Of a DNA stretch of 64,000 nt, positions 47,988 through 57,300 are shown one piece after another. The notes beneath the pieces are model-generated. The model was not told the origin of the DNA. It ran no database searches and worked only from the letters and a program-made list of their open reading frames with translations. The position numbers and the translations under genes were made by a program. Numbering within the stretch: the first letter of the stretch is position 1; each line of letters starts with the position of its first letter. Origin of the DNA: Arthrobacter sp. cf158 (GTDB lineage Bacteria; Actinomycetota; Actinomycetes; Actinomycetales; Micrococcaceae); contig NZ_FNNR01000001.1 in the NCBI RefSeq assembly GCF_900106835.1, positions 533,182 to 597,181 on the forward strand, given 5' to 3'.

Positions 47988-48917
47988 TCAGTGGGGTGAG
48001 GAAAGCCCGGTCATGACGGTTTGAAGTGACTCGCAAACCGTCATGACCGATTTCCGTTTAAGCGTCTCCGGCCGGGCCAGGATGTCGATCTTGCGCACCG
48101 AGTTCACACCGGACAATGGGCGGAGCACCACGCCCGCGTCCAGCACACGCCGCGCCGTGAACCTCGGGAGGAGTCCGATCGCGCCGCCGGCAGATACCAG
48201 CGCCGCAACGGTGGAGTAGTCGTTGATACGGTGCAGCACCTCGGCCGGGCGCCCACTGACAGCAACGACGGCGGCCAGGACATCCGCGGGGGAGTAGCCG
48301 TCACGGCTGGTCACCCAGGGTTCATCAACCACGTCGGAGGGTTCCAGTTCGTGGCGGGATGCCAACGGGTGATTGGCGGGCAAAGCGATGTCCAAGGGCT
48401 CATCCGCGAGTGGAATCACGGCCACTTTGTCTTCGGGCCATTGCGGGCTGTTGTCCATCCGGTGCGCCAGAACCAAGTCGTACCTGGCAGCCAGCCCCGG
48501 GAAATCCTCCTGGGCCACATCTTCATCGGACAGCCGCAGGCGTGGCGACTTACCGCCGTCGGACGCATTCCCGGACGCCAGCAGTGCCGCAAGCGGCGCG
48601 AAGAGTGCCTGCCCCGCACTGTGGAAAGCGCTCACGCTTACCGGCGCGTCGGGGGCATCGTGGTAGGCGCCAATTGCTGCCCGCGCATCAGCCATGGCAT
48701 TCACGACGGCGGCACCCGCCTCGGCGAGCACGCGGCCCGCGTCGGTCAGCACCAGGGCCCGGCCCTCCTTGCGTGTCAACGGTACGTCCACCGACTTCTG
48801 GAGCAGTGCCAGCTGTTGGGAAACGGCCGACGGTGTGACCATCAGAGTTTCTGCCACAGCCTTGACGCTGCCCAAGTCGCCGAGTTCCCTGAGCATCTGC
48901 AGTTGATGGATTTCCAT
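47988..48917 (-). CDS. LysR-family transcriptional regulator (next to tdh-kbl)
   Basis: This 309-residue protein has the LysR head (EIHQLQMLRELGDLGSVKAVAETLMVTPSAVSQQLALLQ) and a short effector domain. ATG 48917 is chosen for AGGAT six bases upstream over TTG 48923. Its last 20 codons run through a 16-bp perfect inverted repeat that also looks like a terminator. It is divergent from tdh-kbl, with the repeated CTAAATCGTTG boxes in the gap, so it probably controls threonine or glycine use. Confidence 0.9.
   Translation of the reverse strand: MEIHQLQMLRELGDLGSVKAVAETLMVTPSAVSQQLALLQKSVDVPLTRKEGRALVLTDAGRVLAEAGAAVVNAMADARAAIGAYHDAPDAPVSVSAFHSAGQALFAPLAALLASGNASDGGKSPRLRLSDEDVAQEDFPGLAARYDLVLAHRMDNSPQWPEDKVAVIPLADEPLDIALPANHPLASRHELEPSDVVDEPWVTSRDGYSPADVLAAVVAVSGRPAEVLHRINDYSTVAALVSAGGAIGLLPRFTARRVLDAGVVLRPLSGVNSVRKIDILARPETLKRKSVMTVCESLQTVMTGLSSPH
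48008..48049. terminator. 16-bp hairpin inside the 3' end of a LysR gene
   Basis: CGGTCATGACGGTTTG (48008-48023) and its exact complement (48034-48049) flank a 10-base loop. It lies 31 bp after the Gfo/Idh stop and within the last LysR codons, between convergent genes. It can end transcription of the sugar operon and possibly of the LysR gene. Confidence 0.65.
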
Positions 48918-48926
48918 TAGCAAATC

Positions 48927-48969
48927 CTAAATCGTTGATTGAGAAGAATCTAGTTGTGCTAAATCGTTG
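48927..48969 (+). promoter_or_regulatory. Paired CTAAATCGTTG boxes between LysR and tdh
   Basis: CTAAATCGTTG occurs at 48927-48937 and 48959-48969, 32 bp apart, about three helical turns. The pair sits in the divergent gap and is a plausible LysR target or repeated activator site for tdh-kbl. Confidence 0.5.
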
Positions 48970-49025
48970 CCGGGTCTTCAATGGACTCAGCAGCATTGAA
49001 GCAGCCCCAGCCAGTGAGGAATCCC

Positions 49026-50072
49026 ATGAAGGCTCTCTACAAATCCGGACCACACGCAGGGTTCGAACTCGTCGACCGACCCGAGCCCGAAGCGGGCCCC
49101 AGCGACGTCAAGATCCGTGTCATGACCACCGGTATCTGCGGCACCGACCTCCACATCCAGAGCTGGGACGCCTGGGCGCAGGGCATCATCGAAACGCCAC
49201 TGATCGCCGGCCACGAGTTCTACGGTGAAGTGGTGGAAATCGGTGAAGATGTCCGCGATGTCAAGGTGGGGGACCGAGTCTCCGGCGAGGGCCACGTAGT
49301 GTGCGGTATCTGCCGCAACTGCCGTGCCGGACGTCGCCAGATGTGCATCCACACTGTGTCCGTTGGCGTGCAACGCGATGGTGCGTTCGCCGAATACGTC
49401 GTGATTCCGGAGACGAATGTCTGGGTCCATCACGATGAATCGGTCACCCCGGAGCTCGGCGCCATCTTCGATCCCTTCGGCAACGCCGTTCACACCGCCC
49501 TCAGCTTCCCGCTGGTGGGAGAGGACGTGCTCATCACGGGCGCCGGTCCCATTGGACTGATGGCCATTGCGGTGGCCCGCCACGCAGGCGCCCGCAAGAT
49601 CGCCATCACCGACGTCTCGGCTCCGCGCCTGGAACTGGCCCGCCAGATGGGCGTGGACCTCGCAGTGGATGTTTCCAAGATGCGCGTCCGCGAAGCACAG
49701 CAGGAGCTGGGCATGCGGGAAGGGTTCGACATCGGATTGGAAATGTCCGGACACCCCACGGCCCTGCCTGAGATGATCGACAACATGAACCACGGCGGCC
49801 GCATCGCCATGCTCGGTCTTCCCAGCCAGTCCATCGACATCGACTGGGGCAAGGTTGTCACCCACATGCTCACGCTCAAGGGCATCTACGGCCGTGAGAT
49901 GTTTGAGACCTGGTACGCCATGAGCGCCATGCTGTCCTCCAACCTCGTGCTGCACCGCAGCATCTCCGCCGTCGTGACCGACAAGCTGTCCGCAGCCGAC
50001 TGGGAGAAGGGCTTCGAAATCGCCCGCAACGGCACCGGTGGCAAAGTGGTCCTCGACTGGACCGAACTGTAA
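49026..50072 (+). CDS. tdh: L-threonine 3-dehydrogenase
   Basis: This 348-residue zinc-dependent alcohol-dehydrogenase-fold enzyme oxidises threonine to 2-amino-3-ketobutyrate with NAD+. It shows the catalytic zinc ligand region GICGTDLHI and GHEFYGEV, four structural-zinc cysteines in [16 protein letters not shown], and a Rossmann [14 protein letters not shown] precedes ATG 49026. It is 64 bp upstream of kbl, which uses its product; tdh-kbl is the standard pair. Two 14-bp near-tandem copies of ACTGAACTGCAACC (50078, 50094) fill the gap to kbl. Confidence 0.94.
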   Translation: MKALYKSGPHAGFELVDRPEPEAGPSDVKIRVMTTGICGTDLHIQSWDAWAQGIIETPLIAGHEFYGEVVEIGEDVRDVKVGDRVSGEGHVVCGICRNCRAGRRQMCIHTVSVGVQRDGAFAEYVVIPETNVWVHHDESVTPELGAIFDPFGNAVHTALSFPLVGEDVLITGAGPIGLMAIAVARHAGARKIAITDVSAPRLELARQMGVDLAVDVSKMRVREAQQELGMREGFDIGLEMSGHPTALPEMIDNMNHGGRIAMLGLPSQSIDIDWGKVVTHMLTLKGIYGREMFETWYAMSAMLSSNLVLHRSISAVVTDKLSAADWEKGFEIARNGTGGKVVLDWTEL

Positions 50073-50077
50073 ACCGG

Positions 50078-50107
50078 ACTGAACTGCAACCGCACTGAAC
50101 TGCAACC
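50078..50107 (+). repeat. 16-bp-period direct repeat between tdh and kbl
   Basis: ACTGAACTGCAACC appears at 50078-50091 and 50094-50107, and the tdh end reads ACCGAACTGTAAACC, a degenerate third copy. It looks like local duplication of the tdh 3' end. Confidence 0.6.
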
Positions 50108-50136
50108 CGGACCGCGGAAAGACTTAGGAGCATCAC

Positions 50137-51330
50137 ATGTATTCAGCCATCAAAGACCAGCTGCAGGGCGAACTGGACGAGATCCGCAGCGCCGGCCTCT
50201 TCAAAACCGAGCGCCACATCGATTCCCCGCAGGCAAGCCACATCGCCGCCGGCCAACTCGGGCAGCCCGCCAACAAGGTGCTGAACTTCTGTGCCAACAA
50301 CTACCTTGGCCTGGCCGACCACCCGGACATCATTGCCGCCGCCAAGTCCGCCATGGACGAGCGCGGCTTCGGCATGGCGTCCGTGCGCTTCATCTGCGGC
50401 ACCCAGGACCTCCACTTGGAGCTCGAGACCCGTGTCTCCGAGTTCCTGGGCACCGAGGACACCATCCTGTTCTCCAGCTGCTTCGATGCCAACGGCGGCG
50501 TGTTCGAGTCCCTCTTCGGCCCCGAAGACGCCATCATCTCCGACTCGCTCAACCACGCCTCCATCATTGATGGCATCCGCCTGAGCAAGGCCAAGCGCTT
50601 CCGCTACGCCAACCAGGACATGGCAGACCTTGAGGCCAAGCTGATCGAAGCTGAGGGTTCCCGCCGGAAGATCATCGTCACCGATGGTGTCTTCTCCATG
50701 GATGGCTTCCTCGCGCCCCTCGAAGCGATCTGCGACCTCGCCGAAAAGCACGACGCCTTGGTCATGGTGGATGACTCCCATGCCGTCGGCTTCATGGGCC
50801 CCACCGGCGCCGGCACCCCCGAGCACGCCGGTGTGTCCGATCGCGTGGACATTTACACGGGTACTTTCGGCAAGGCCCTCGGCGGGGCTTCGGGCGGTTA
50901 TGTTTCCGGCCGTGGCGAGATCGTGGCAATGCTCCGCCAGAAAGCCCGCCCCTACTTGTTCTCCAACTCCCTCGCCCCGGCCATCGTTGCCGCCACCATC
51001 AAGGCGATCGAACTGGTGCAGGAATCCGGCGAACTCCGCACCCGCCTCTTTGAGAACGCGGCCCTGTTCCGCCGCCGCATGAGCGAGGAAGGCTTCGAAC
51101 TCCTCGACGGCGAACACGCCATCATCCCTGTGATGTTCGGCGACGCCGTGGTCGCTGCCAAGGTGGCTGACGAGATGCTGAACAACGGCGTCTTCGTCAC
51201 GGCCTTCAGCTTCCCCGTGGTGCCGAAGGGCGTGGCGCGGATCCGTGTGCAGCTTTCCGCTGCGCACAGCGCTGACGACGTCGAAGCGTGCGTCCAGGCG
51301 TTCGTCAAGAGTCGCGCCGCAGTCGCCTAA
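50137..51330 (+). CDS. kbl: Glycine C-acetyltransferase (2-amino-3-ketobutyrate CoA ligase)
   Basis: This 397-residue PLP enzyme cleaves 2-amino-3-ketobutyrate with CoA to glycine and acetyl-CoA. The sequence follows the alpha-oxoamine synthase family: [14 protein letters not shown], the aldimine Lys K246 in [16 protein letters not shown], the Asp/His pair in [15 protein letters not shown] and the [14 protein letters not shown] motif. AGGAG precedes the ATG. Its last 45 or so bases are partly duplicated 288 bp downstream, next to a 32-bp repeat array. Confidence 0.95.
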   Translation: MYSAIKDQLQGELDEIRSAGLFKTERHIDSPQASHIAAGQLGQPANKVLNFCANNYLGLADHPDIIAAAKSAMDERGFGMASVRFICGTQDLHLELETRVSEFLGTEDTILFSSCFDANGGVFESLFGPEDAIISDSLNHASIIDGIRLSKAKRFRYANQDMADLEAKLIEAEGSRRKIIVTDGVFSMDGFLAPLEAICDLAEKHDALVMVDDSHAVGFMGPTGAGTPEHAGVSDRVDIYTGTFGKALGGASGGYVSGRGEIVAMLRQKARPYLFSNSLAPAIVAATIKAIELVQESGELRTRLFENAALFRRRMSEEGFELLDGEHAIIPVMFGDAVVAAKVADEMLNNGVFVTAFSFPVVPKGVARIRVQLSAAHSADDVEACVQAFVKSRAAVA

Positions 51331-51336
51331 CCCGAC

Positions 51337-51881
51337 GCTCTCTCACCTTTCGTACGTTTTGAGGGGACGCTCTCTCACCTTTGGCGTGTTTTAACCGGAC
51401 GCTCTCTCACCTTTCGCACGTTTTGACGGGATGCTCTCTCACCTTTCGCACGTTTTGACGGGATGCTCTCTCACCTTTCGCACGTTTTGAGGGGACGCTC
51501 TCTCACTTGCTTGGGGCAAGTGAGAGAGCGTTGGGGGTTGAGGGGCTTTTGGTGAGAGAGCGTTGGTCGTTGGTTGCGCGTTCAGGCGTCCGTCAAGAGT
51601 CGCGCCGCAGTCGCCTAACCCGACGCTCTCTCACCTTTCGTACGTTTTGAGGGGACGCTCTCTCACCTTTGGCGTGTTTTAACCGGACGCTCTCTCACCT
51701 TTCGCACGTTTTGACGGGATGCTCTCTCACCTTTCGCACGTTTTGACGGGATGCTCTCTCACCTTTCGCACGTTTTGAGGGGATGCTCTCTCACTTGCTT
51801 GGGGCAAGTGAGAGAGCGTTGGGGGTTGAGGGGCTTTTGGTGAGAGAGCGTTGGGGGTTGGGGGCTGTTGGGTGAGAGAGC
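51337..51881. repeat. 32-bp-phased direct and inverted repeat array
   Basis: Six direct copies starting GCTCTCTCAC occur at 51337, 51369, 51401, 51433, 51465 and 51497, exactly 32 bp apart. The sixth pairs with an inverted copy to form a 16-bp perfect hairpin (51495-51510, 51516-51531). Inverted copies GTGAGAGAGC lie at 51520 and 51552. The block repeats 288 bp (nine periods) later: direct copies at 51625-51785 and inverted copies at 51808, 51840 and 51872. The copy sequence ends in TTTCGCACGTTTTGA in most units. No open frame spans it, and there are no CRISPR-like variable spacers. Confidence 0.9.
51577..51623 (+). pseudogene. Duplicated 3' tail of kbl
   Basis: The last 47 or so bases of kbl recur here, with CAAGAGTCGCGCCGCAGTCG and the TAA context unchanged and a few changes upstream. 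It belongs to the 288-bp tandem duplication that also carries the repeat array. It is a fragment with no start and no function. Confidence 0.8.
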
Positions 51882-51925
51882 GTCGGGCTGTCGCGGGGGT
51901 TACACGGGTCTGACAGGATGGAGCC

Positions 51926-53023
51926 ATGGCTTCGAATTATGACGTGGTAATCGTTGGCGGCGGCATCGGCGGGCTGTCTTTGGCAGCGGCTCTGGCGGGC
52001 AAGTGCACTGTGGCACTGGTGGAAGCTGAGCAAACCCTGGCGTTCCACACTTCCTCACGTTCTGCCCGACAACTGATCCCCAGCTATGGTCCGGCGGTGG
52101 TTCAGGACCTGACCGTTCGGACGTTGGAGATGCTGGCGGAAAGGGATGCCCAAGCAGCGGAGCCAATCCTCACTCCTCGGGGTTTCATGCTGGTAGGTGA
52201 CGAGGACACGGTGCGCGCCGAGGCCAGCGGCAACATGCACGCCATCACCCACGACGAAGCGATGCAGCTTTGCCCGGCACTCAACCCTGATTCCTTCACC
52301 GCCGCAGGGTTGGACAATGGCTCGTTCGGCTGCAACGCCCCTTTGCTGCTGGAGGAACACCGGCAGACGGCAGAAGCCGCAGGCGTGGACATCATCACCG
52401 GAGCCAAAGTGCACTCTGCCCAGCGATTGGGGAGTGGCTGGCAACTGGGTGCGGGCACCGAAGGTTTCCAGTCCGGCGTCGTGGTTAATGCGGCAGGCGC
52501 CTGGGCTGATGAGCTGGCCGTCATCAGTGGCGTGGAGAAACTGGGGCTTCAGCCGTACCGGCGCACCGCCGCGATCGTGAACGTGGAGAATCCGTTGACG
52601 CCTGAAACGCCCATGTTGTGCGCCGCTGACGATACGTTCTATTTCCGTGCCGAGGGCCATCAGGTCCTGATCTCACCGTCGGAAACCGTGCCCAGCGGCC
52701 CGGAGGATGCCAAGCCCTACCCGGGGGACGTGGAGGCATTGATCAACAAACTCAATACTGTAACGACCCTGGGCATCCGCTCCGTGGACCGTGCGTGGAC
52801 CGGCCTCCGGACCGAAGCCGCGGACGGAATCCCGGTAGTGGGTTTCGACGCCGAAGCGCCCGGCTTCTTCTGGCTGGCAGGACAAGGTGGCTATGGTTTC
52901 CAGACATCGTCCGCCATCGCTGAGCTGGCGGCGGCGCTGATCCTCGGCGAGGTAAGTGTCGACAGTCCGGAATCCCGGACAGCGGAGCAGCTCGCAGCCG
53001 TACGCTGGTCCATCCGGCGCTGA
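51926..53023 (+). CDS. FAD-dependent oxidoreductase, DAO/glycine oxidase family
   Basis: This 365-residue flavoprotein has the N-terminal dinucleotide fold DVVIVGGGIGGLSLAAALAG, the R-containing SSRSARQLIPSYG flavin/substrate region and a C-terminal FAD loop (TEAADGIPVVGF, LAGQGGYGFQTSSA). It fits the D-amino-acid/glycine/sarcosine oxidase and dehydrogenase class. The SYG and GGYG stretches resemble D-arginine dehydrogenase (DauA), but the substrate is not certain. It follows tdh-kbl beyond the repeat array, and hutI is 11 bp downstream, so amino-acid breakdown is likely. Confidence 0.88.
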   Translation: MASNYDVVIVGGGIGGLSLAAALAGKCTVALVEAEQTLAFHTSSRSARQLIPSYGPAVVQDLTVRTLEMLAERDAQAAEPILTPRGFMLVGDEDTVRAEASGNMHAITHDEAMQLCPALNPDSFTAAGLDNGSFGCNAPLLLEEHRQTAEAAGVDIITGAKVHSAQRLGSGWQLGAGTEGFQSGVVVNAAGAWADELAVISGVEKLGLQPYRRTAAIVNVENPLTPETPMLCAADDTFYFRAEGHQVLISPSETVPSGPEDAKPYPGDVEALINKLNTVTTLGIRSVDRAWTGLRTEAADGIPVVGFDAEAPGFFWLAGQGGYGFQTSSAIAELAAALILGEVSVDSPESRTAEQLAAVRWSIRR

Positions 53024-53034
53024 ACAATAGGGTC

Positions 53035-54273
53035 ATGAGCGGAATCACGAACGGGCGCGGCGGCAGCACACTCATCACGAACATCGGCGAGCTGATGACC
53101 CAGGATCTGGAGCATAGGGTCTTCAAGGATGCGGCGATCGTATTCGAAGGTGAGCGGATCGCATGGATTGGGGCCAGTAAGGACTCACCGTCTGCTGACG
53201 AAAAGATCGACGCCGAGGGCCGAGCAGTGTTGCCTGGCTGGGTGGATTCGCATTCGCATCTGGTCTTCGCCGGAGACCGGACTGCCGAGTTCGAGGCCCG
53301 CATGGCCGGCGAAAGCTACAGTGCCGGCGGAATCGCAGTCACCACCGGAGCCACGCGCAGTGTCAGCGACGACGAACTCGCCCGCCTGGTGCGGGACCGT
53401 GTGGCCGAGGCTGTTTCGCAAGGAACCACCTATCTGGAGAGCAAAACCGGTTACGGGCTGGACGTGGAGAACGAGGCCCGCAGTGCCCGCATCGCCGCGG
53501 CCGAAGTGGACGAGGTCACCTATCTCGGCGCGCACTTGGTCCCCGCCGGCTCGGATGCTGAGGAGTACACGGACCTGGTCTGTGGACCCATGCTCGACGC
53601 CGTCCTGCCGCACGTCCGTTGGGCTGACGTCTTCTGCGAGCGCGGGGCCTTCACCGAGGATCAGTCGCGCCGCGTGCTAACGGCGGCCCGCGACGCCGGA
53701 CTTGGTTTGAGGGTGCACGGCAACCAGCTTGGCGAAGGGCCCGGCGTTGCGTTGGCCGTGGAGTTCGCTGCCGCCAGCGTGGACCACGTCAACTACCTTT
53801 CGGACAAGGACGTCGCAGCGCTCGCGGACACGTGGGCCGGCTGGGACCCTGCAACGGGGGCTGGCTCCAAGGGCACGGTGGCAACCTGCCTTCCCGCCTG
53901 CGACCTGTCCACCCGCCAGCCCCTGGCGCCTGGCCGTGAACTGATCGATGCCGGCGTGCAGATCGCGCTGGCCGCCAACTGCAACCCCGGTACTTCCTAC
54001 ACCAGCTCCATGGCGTTCTGCGTCACCACGGCTGTCCTCCAGATGCACTTGAGCGTCCATGAGGCCGTCCGCGCGGCGACGTACGGCGGCGCCTTGGCGT
54101 TGGGCAGGGAGTCAGGGAACGACGTCGACGGCGAACGGGCGGTGGGTTCGCTCGCGGTCGGGCATCGCGCGGACCTGCACATGCTGAAGGCGCCATCGGC
54201 TACGCACCTTGCCTACCGTCCCGGGATCCCGCTGACGCATTCGGTGTGGCGGGCCGGCGTGCGCGTCGTCTAA
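53035..54273 (+). CDS. hutI: Imidazolonepropionase
   Basis: This 412-residue amidohydrolase opens 4-imidazolone-5-propionate to N-formimino-glutamate, step three of histidine breakdown. The metal motif HSHLVFAGDR, the ESKTGYGL loop, VHGNQLGEG and the HVNYLSD His are present. At the position of the last metal/catalytic Asp (ATD-x-NPG in many HutI) it reads LAANCNPG, with Asn at residue 315. ATG 53035 has only a weak AGGG site, but earlier starts are blocked by the preceding gene. No hutH, hutU or hutG is nearby. Confidence 0.9.
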   Translation: MSGITNGRGGSTLITNIGELMTQDLEHRVFKDAAIVFEGERIAWIGASKDSPSADEKIDAEGRAVLPGWVDSHSHLVFAGDRTAEFEARMAGESYSAGGIAVTTGATRSVSDDELARLVRDRVAEAVSQGTTYLESKTGYGLDVENEARSARIAAAEVDEVTYLGAHLVPAGSDAEEYTDLVCGPMLDAVLPHVRWADVFCERGAFTEDQSRRVLTAARDAGLGLRVHGNQLGEGPGVALAVEFAAASVDHVNYLSDKDVAALADTWAGWDPATGAGSKGTVATCLPACDLSTRQPLAPGRELIDAGVQIALAANCNPGTSYTSSMAFCVTTAVLQMHLSVHEAVRAATYGGALALGRESGNDVDGERAVGSLAVGHRADLHMLKAPSATHLAYRPGIPLTHSVWRAGVRVV

Positions 54274-54292
54274 CAACAAACGCGCCGACTAA

Positions 54293-54342
54293 CAACACAT
54301 CAGGGGCTGCGTTCCGGTAGGAACACAGCCCCTGATGTGTTG
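54293..54342. terminator. Bidirectional hairpin between hutI and the GH101 gene
   Basis: A stem of about 23 bp runs from CAACACATCAGGGGCTG to its complement at 54325-54342, with one mismatch and a GGTA loop. It sits between convergent genes and probably ends both transcripts. Confidence 0.8.
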
Positions 54343-54354
54343 GGGATGAAGGGA

Positions 54355-57300
54355 CTAGGCGCAGTTGAACTTCGCGTCCGCCCAATCACCCCAGTCGTCG
54401 CCGGCGTCGTCACCGTTCTTGTCGGCGATCAGCTCGACGTTCTGGACACCTGTGATGTCCACGTTGAGGGGAAGTGCCGCGGAATCGGCGCTGAGGACGG
54501 GGGTGCGGAGGAGTTCGCGCCCATCACCCCTGACGATAAACACCACCGATCCGTGCAGGCCCTTGTTCAGTTTGGCGTCGTCCACTCCCACCACAGCTGT
54601 GAAGGCGGTGCACTTGGCCTCGGTGGCGATGCTGATCTTCGAGTCGGCGTGGACGCCGATCCCCTTCGGATACACGACGCCGTCGAGCCGCAATGCGGGT
54701 CCGTCACCGGCGTTCTGCTCACCGTTGGCCCGGTCCCGTTCGGCCGGTCCCCAACCGTTGGTGCTGCCGATCCAAGGGAGGTCGGAGGCGAACACCGTGC
54801 CTGTCAGCACGGGTGCCGGCGGTTCCTGCGAGGTGGAGGAGCAGGTGAACTTGGCGTCGGCCCAGTCCGCGTGGTCGTTGCCATTGGAGTCGCCGGCGTC
54901 GTTGGCTACCAATTCAACGTACTGGGCTCCGGTGACGTCCACGGTCAGCGGCAGGGGAGCGCTGGTGGCGCCCAATACCGGGGTGGTGACCTTGGTGGTG
55001 CCGTCCGCCACCACGGAGAACTTCACGCTTCCCCGCGTAGGCTGTGCGTCATCAATGCCCACGGTGGCGGTAAAGGCAGTGCAGTAGCCGCCCAGGTAGT
55101 AACGGACGGTGCCGTTGGCGTGGGCGCCCAGACCTTTGGCATAGACCGTGCCGTTGAGCGTGAGCGGCGTGCCATCGCCTGCGCCGGTTCCGCCATTGGA
55201 CTGGTCCTTTTCCACGGGACCCCAGCCGTTGGTGGCGCTGACCCAGGGGTGGTCACTGGCGAACACGGTGGTCTGCGGCGGTTTGGGCAGCGTCCGCACA
55301 GTGGTGGTGGTGCTGATGGTGCGGTTGCCCGCGGGAGCTGAGGTGGTGGTGTAGCTGGCCTTGGCAGCGATGGGATAGTCGCCGTCAGCTGACGCCGGCG
55401 CCGTGATCTTCCACGTGGTGGTGAGTGTTCCTCCGGCCGGGAGGGTTGCAGCCGTGGCAGGCGTGGACGGGGTTGCTGTCCACCCCTCGGGTAGTGCAAG
55501 GGTGACGGCGAGGTCGCTGATGGCTGCCGGTTCGTCGGACACGAACGTGGTGACGAAGTCCTGCGCTTTGCCCTGCTGAACCACGTCGCCCTGGAGCGTA
55601 GCCGAGAGTTGCGCGCAGGCCGGGACGGCTTCGGAGGCGCCCAGATCTTCCACCAGGAAGTTGTCCAAGGTGAAGTCGGAACCGTTCGAGCTGCCCGTGC
55701 GCTGCAATCCCACGAAGTAGTCCCCGCAGAACCCGGTATCCAGGATCTGCTCGAACCGGGACGTGGACGTCTTGGCGTCGATGGGCTGGCTGGCCGTCAC
55801 CGCGGGACCTGCCTGCGAGTCGTAACCGGACACCCAGGAGTACTGTCCGGCCTTGGAGTTCTGGTAGTCGAAGGACACCTTGTACTTGTGGCCCGCCTGG
55901 AACGGCACGGTTGCCTCGGTGGTGCGGTACACCATTCCCGGTCCGCCGTTGGGAGCACGGTTTTCGTCGTGGGCGATCAGGGACCATGTGCCGTCCAGCA
56001 CTTCGTCGATCACGTTGGTGTCCCAGCCCTTTTGGGTGAAGGGTTCGTGGCGTTCGGTGATGTGGGTGCGCGGATCCGTGGATCCACCGGCGTCGCCCTT
56101 CACGAACGGTCCCCAGCCTTGGTCCACGTTTTCGAAGTCCTCGCTGATTACACCGGTGGTGGCGACCCGGGCGGTCTTTACGGCCCGGAAGTCATCCACG
56201 CGTACTGTGGCATCGCCGTCGGCCGCCTTCACGGAAACTGTCGCCTTGGTGTTGTTCCGCGGGACGTCCACCAGGACGCGGATGCGCTGGAAGGCTGTGC
56301 CGTGCTTCTCGTCGCCAGCTACGAAGTTTTCGGCGTTGGACGAATCGATGGTGACGCTTTCGGTCTTGCCGTTGATGTCTACGGAGAGCGTGGTGGGCCG
56401 GGCTTTTCCGGGCTGGATTTCCACCCAGGCACTGACGGATTGGGTTCCGGCGTCCAGTTTGACTTCCTGGCTGATGGACGACGGCGTTGCCCCCATTTCG
56501 GCGTAGCGGCGGCCTTTCTCGTCGCGGACCTGGGTGACGGTGCCCGTGGGGGTCCAGGAGGAGAGGTCTGCTCCGTTGAAGCCGGGATCGTTGAAGGCTG
56601 TGCCTTCGCCGAAGTCGGCCTTCTTGGGCAGATCGGATTTATTGTTCTTCGGCGCCAGGACGTAGGGCTGTTTGGCGTCGGCCGTGACGGTGACTTGTCC
56701 GTTGACAACGGGCACATCGGCGACCTTCACGCGGCCGTTGTCGGTCAGCTTGAAGAGTTCAAGGGAGCCGGACGTGGCGAACTCTTTGGTGAGGGTCCAG
56801 GTGCTGGCGCCACCGGCAGGGTTGTAGTGGTAGAGCTTGTCGGCTTTGCCATTTTCCTTGGAGGACCACGGCAGCAGGTAGGTGCCGCCCTGCAACACGG
56901 AAGCCCCGGCCACGCTGATGTTGCGTTCCTCGGCGGTGTTTCCGGTGACAGCTACGCCGTCGGCAAGGTCGATGCGGTCTGCCGTCCACTTGGTGATCTG
57001 GTGGTGCTGGAGGAACTTGGCAGGCACGTTGGCCGTCCACACGTTCTCGCTGAAGGCATTGAAGTCGTTCTGTCCGGTCCAGCCTTCGAACTCCACGATG
57101 TGGCTCACGCCGAGCTTGGGGTCGGGGTTCCAGACGTCCGACTGGGTGTTGTTGATGAACCGCAGGATCTGGGAGTTGATGCCCTTGTTGGTGGATCCAC
57201 CGTACTTTTCATCGTTGGCCCAGTGGGACCAGGTGTTGTTCCGGGAGAGGTGGTCTGCCCATTCGGAGCCCACACGGAAGCCGTTCTTGACGAGCTCCTG

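Larger units (their letters stand above)
51331..51925. other. 595-bp gene-free gap holding the repeat array
   Basis: Apart from the 32-bp array and the duplicated kbl tail, nothing gene-like is seen. A short AGGATGGAG site for the next gene is at its right end. The gap is flanked by same-strand genes, so the array is probably transcribed from kbl. Confidence 0.75.

Noticed and set aside
51337..51881. CRISPR array
   Set aside because: The units are tandem with an exact 32-bp period and no unique spacers, inverted copies are present, and no cas gene is nearby.
51727..52166. Short minus-strand frames across the repeat array
   Set aside because: They are translated repeats in arbitrary frames; the 32-bp period breaks any reading frame and no ribosome site precedes them.
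53028..53033. Leaderless promoter for hutI (TAGGGT)
   Set aside because: The box ends only one base before the ATG, too close for transcription to start at the start codon.
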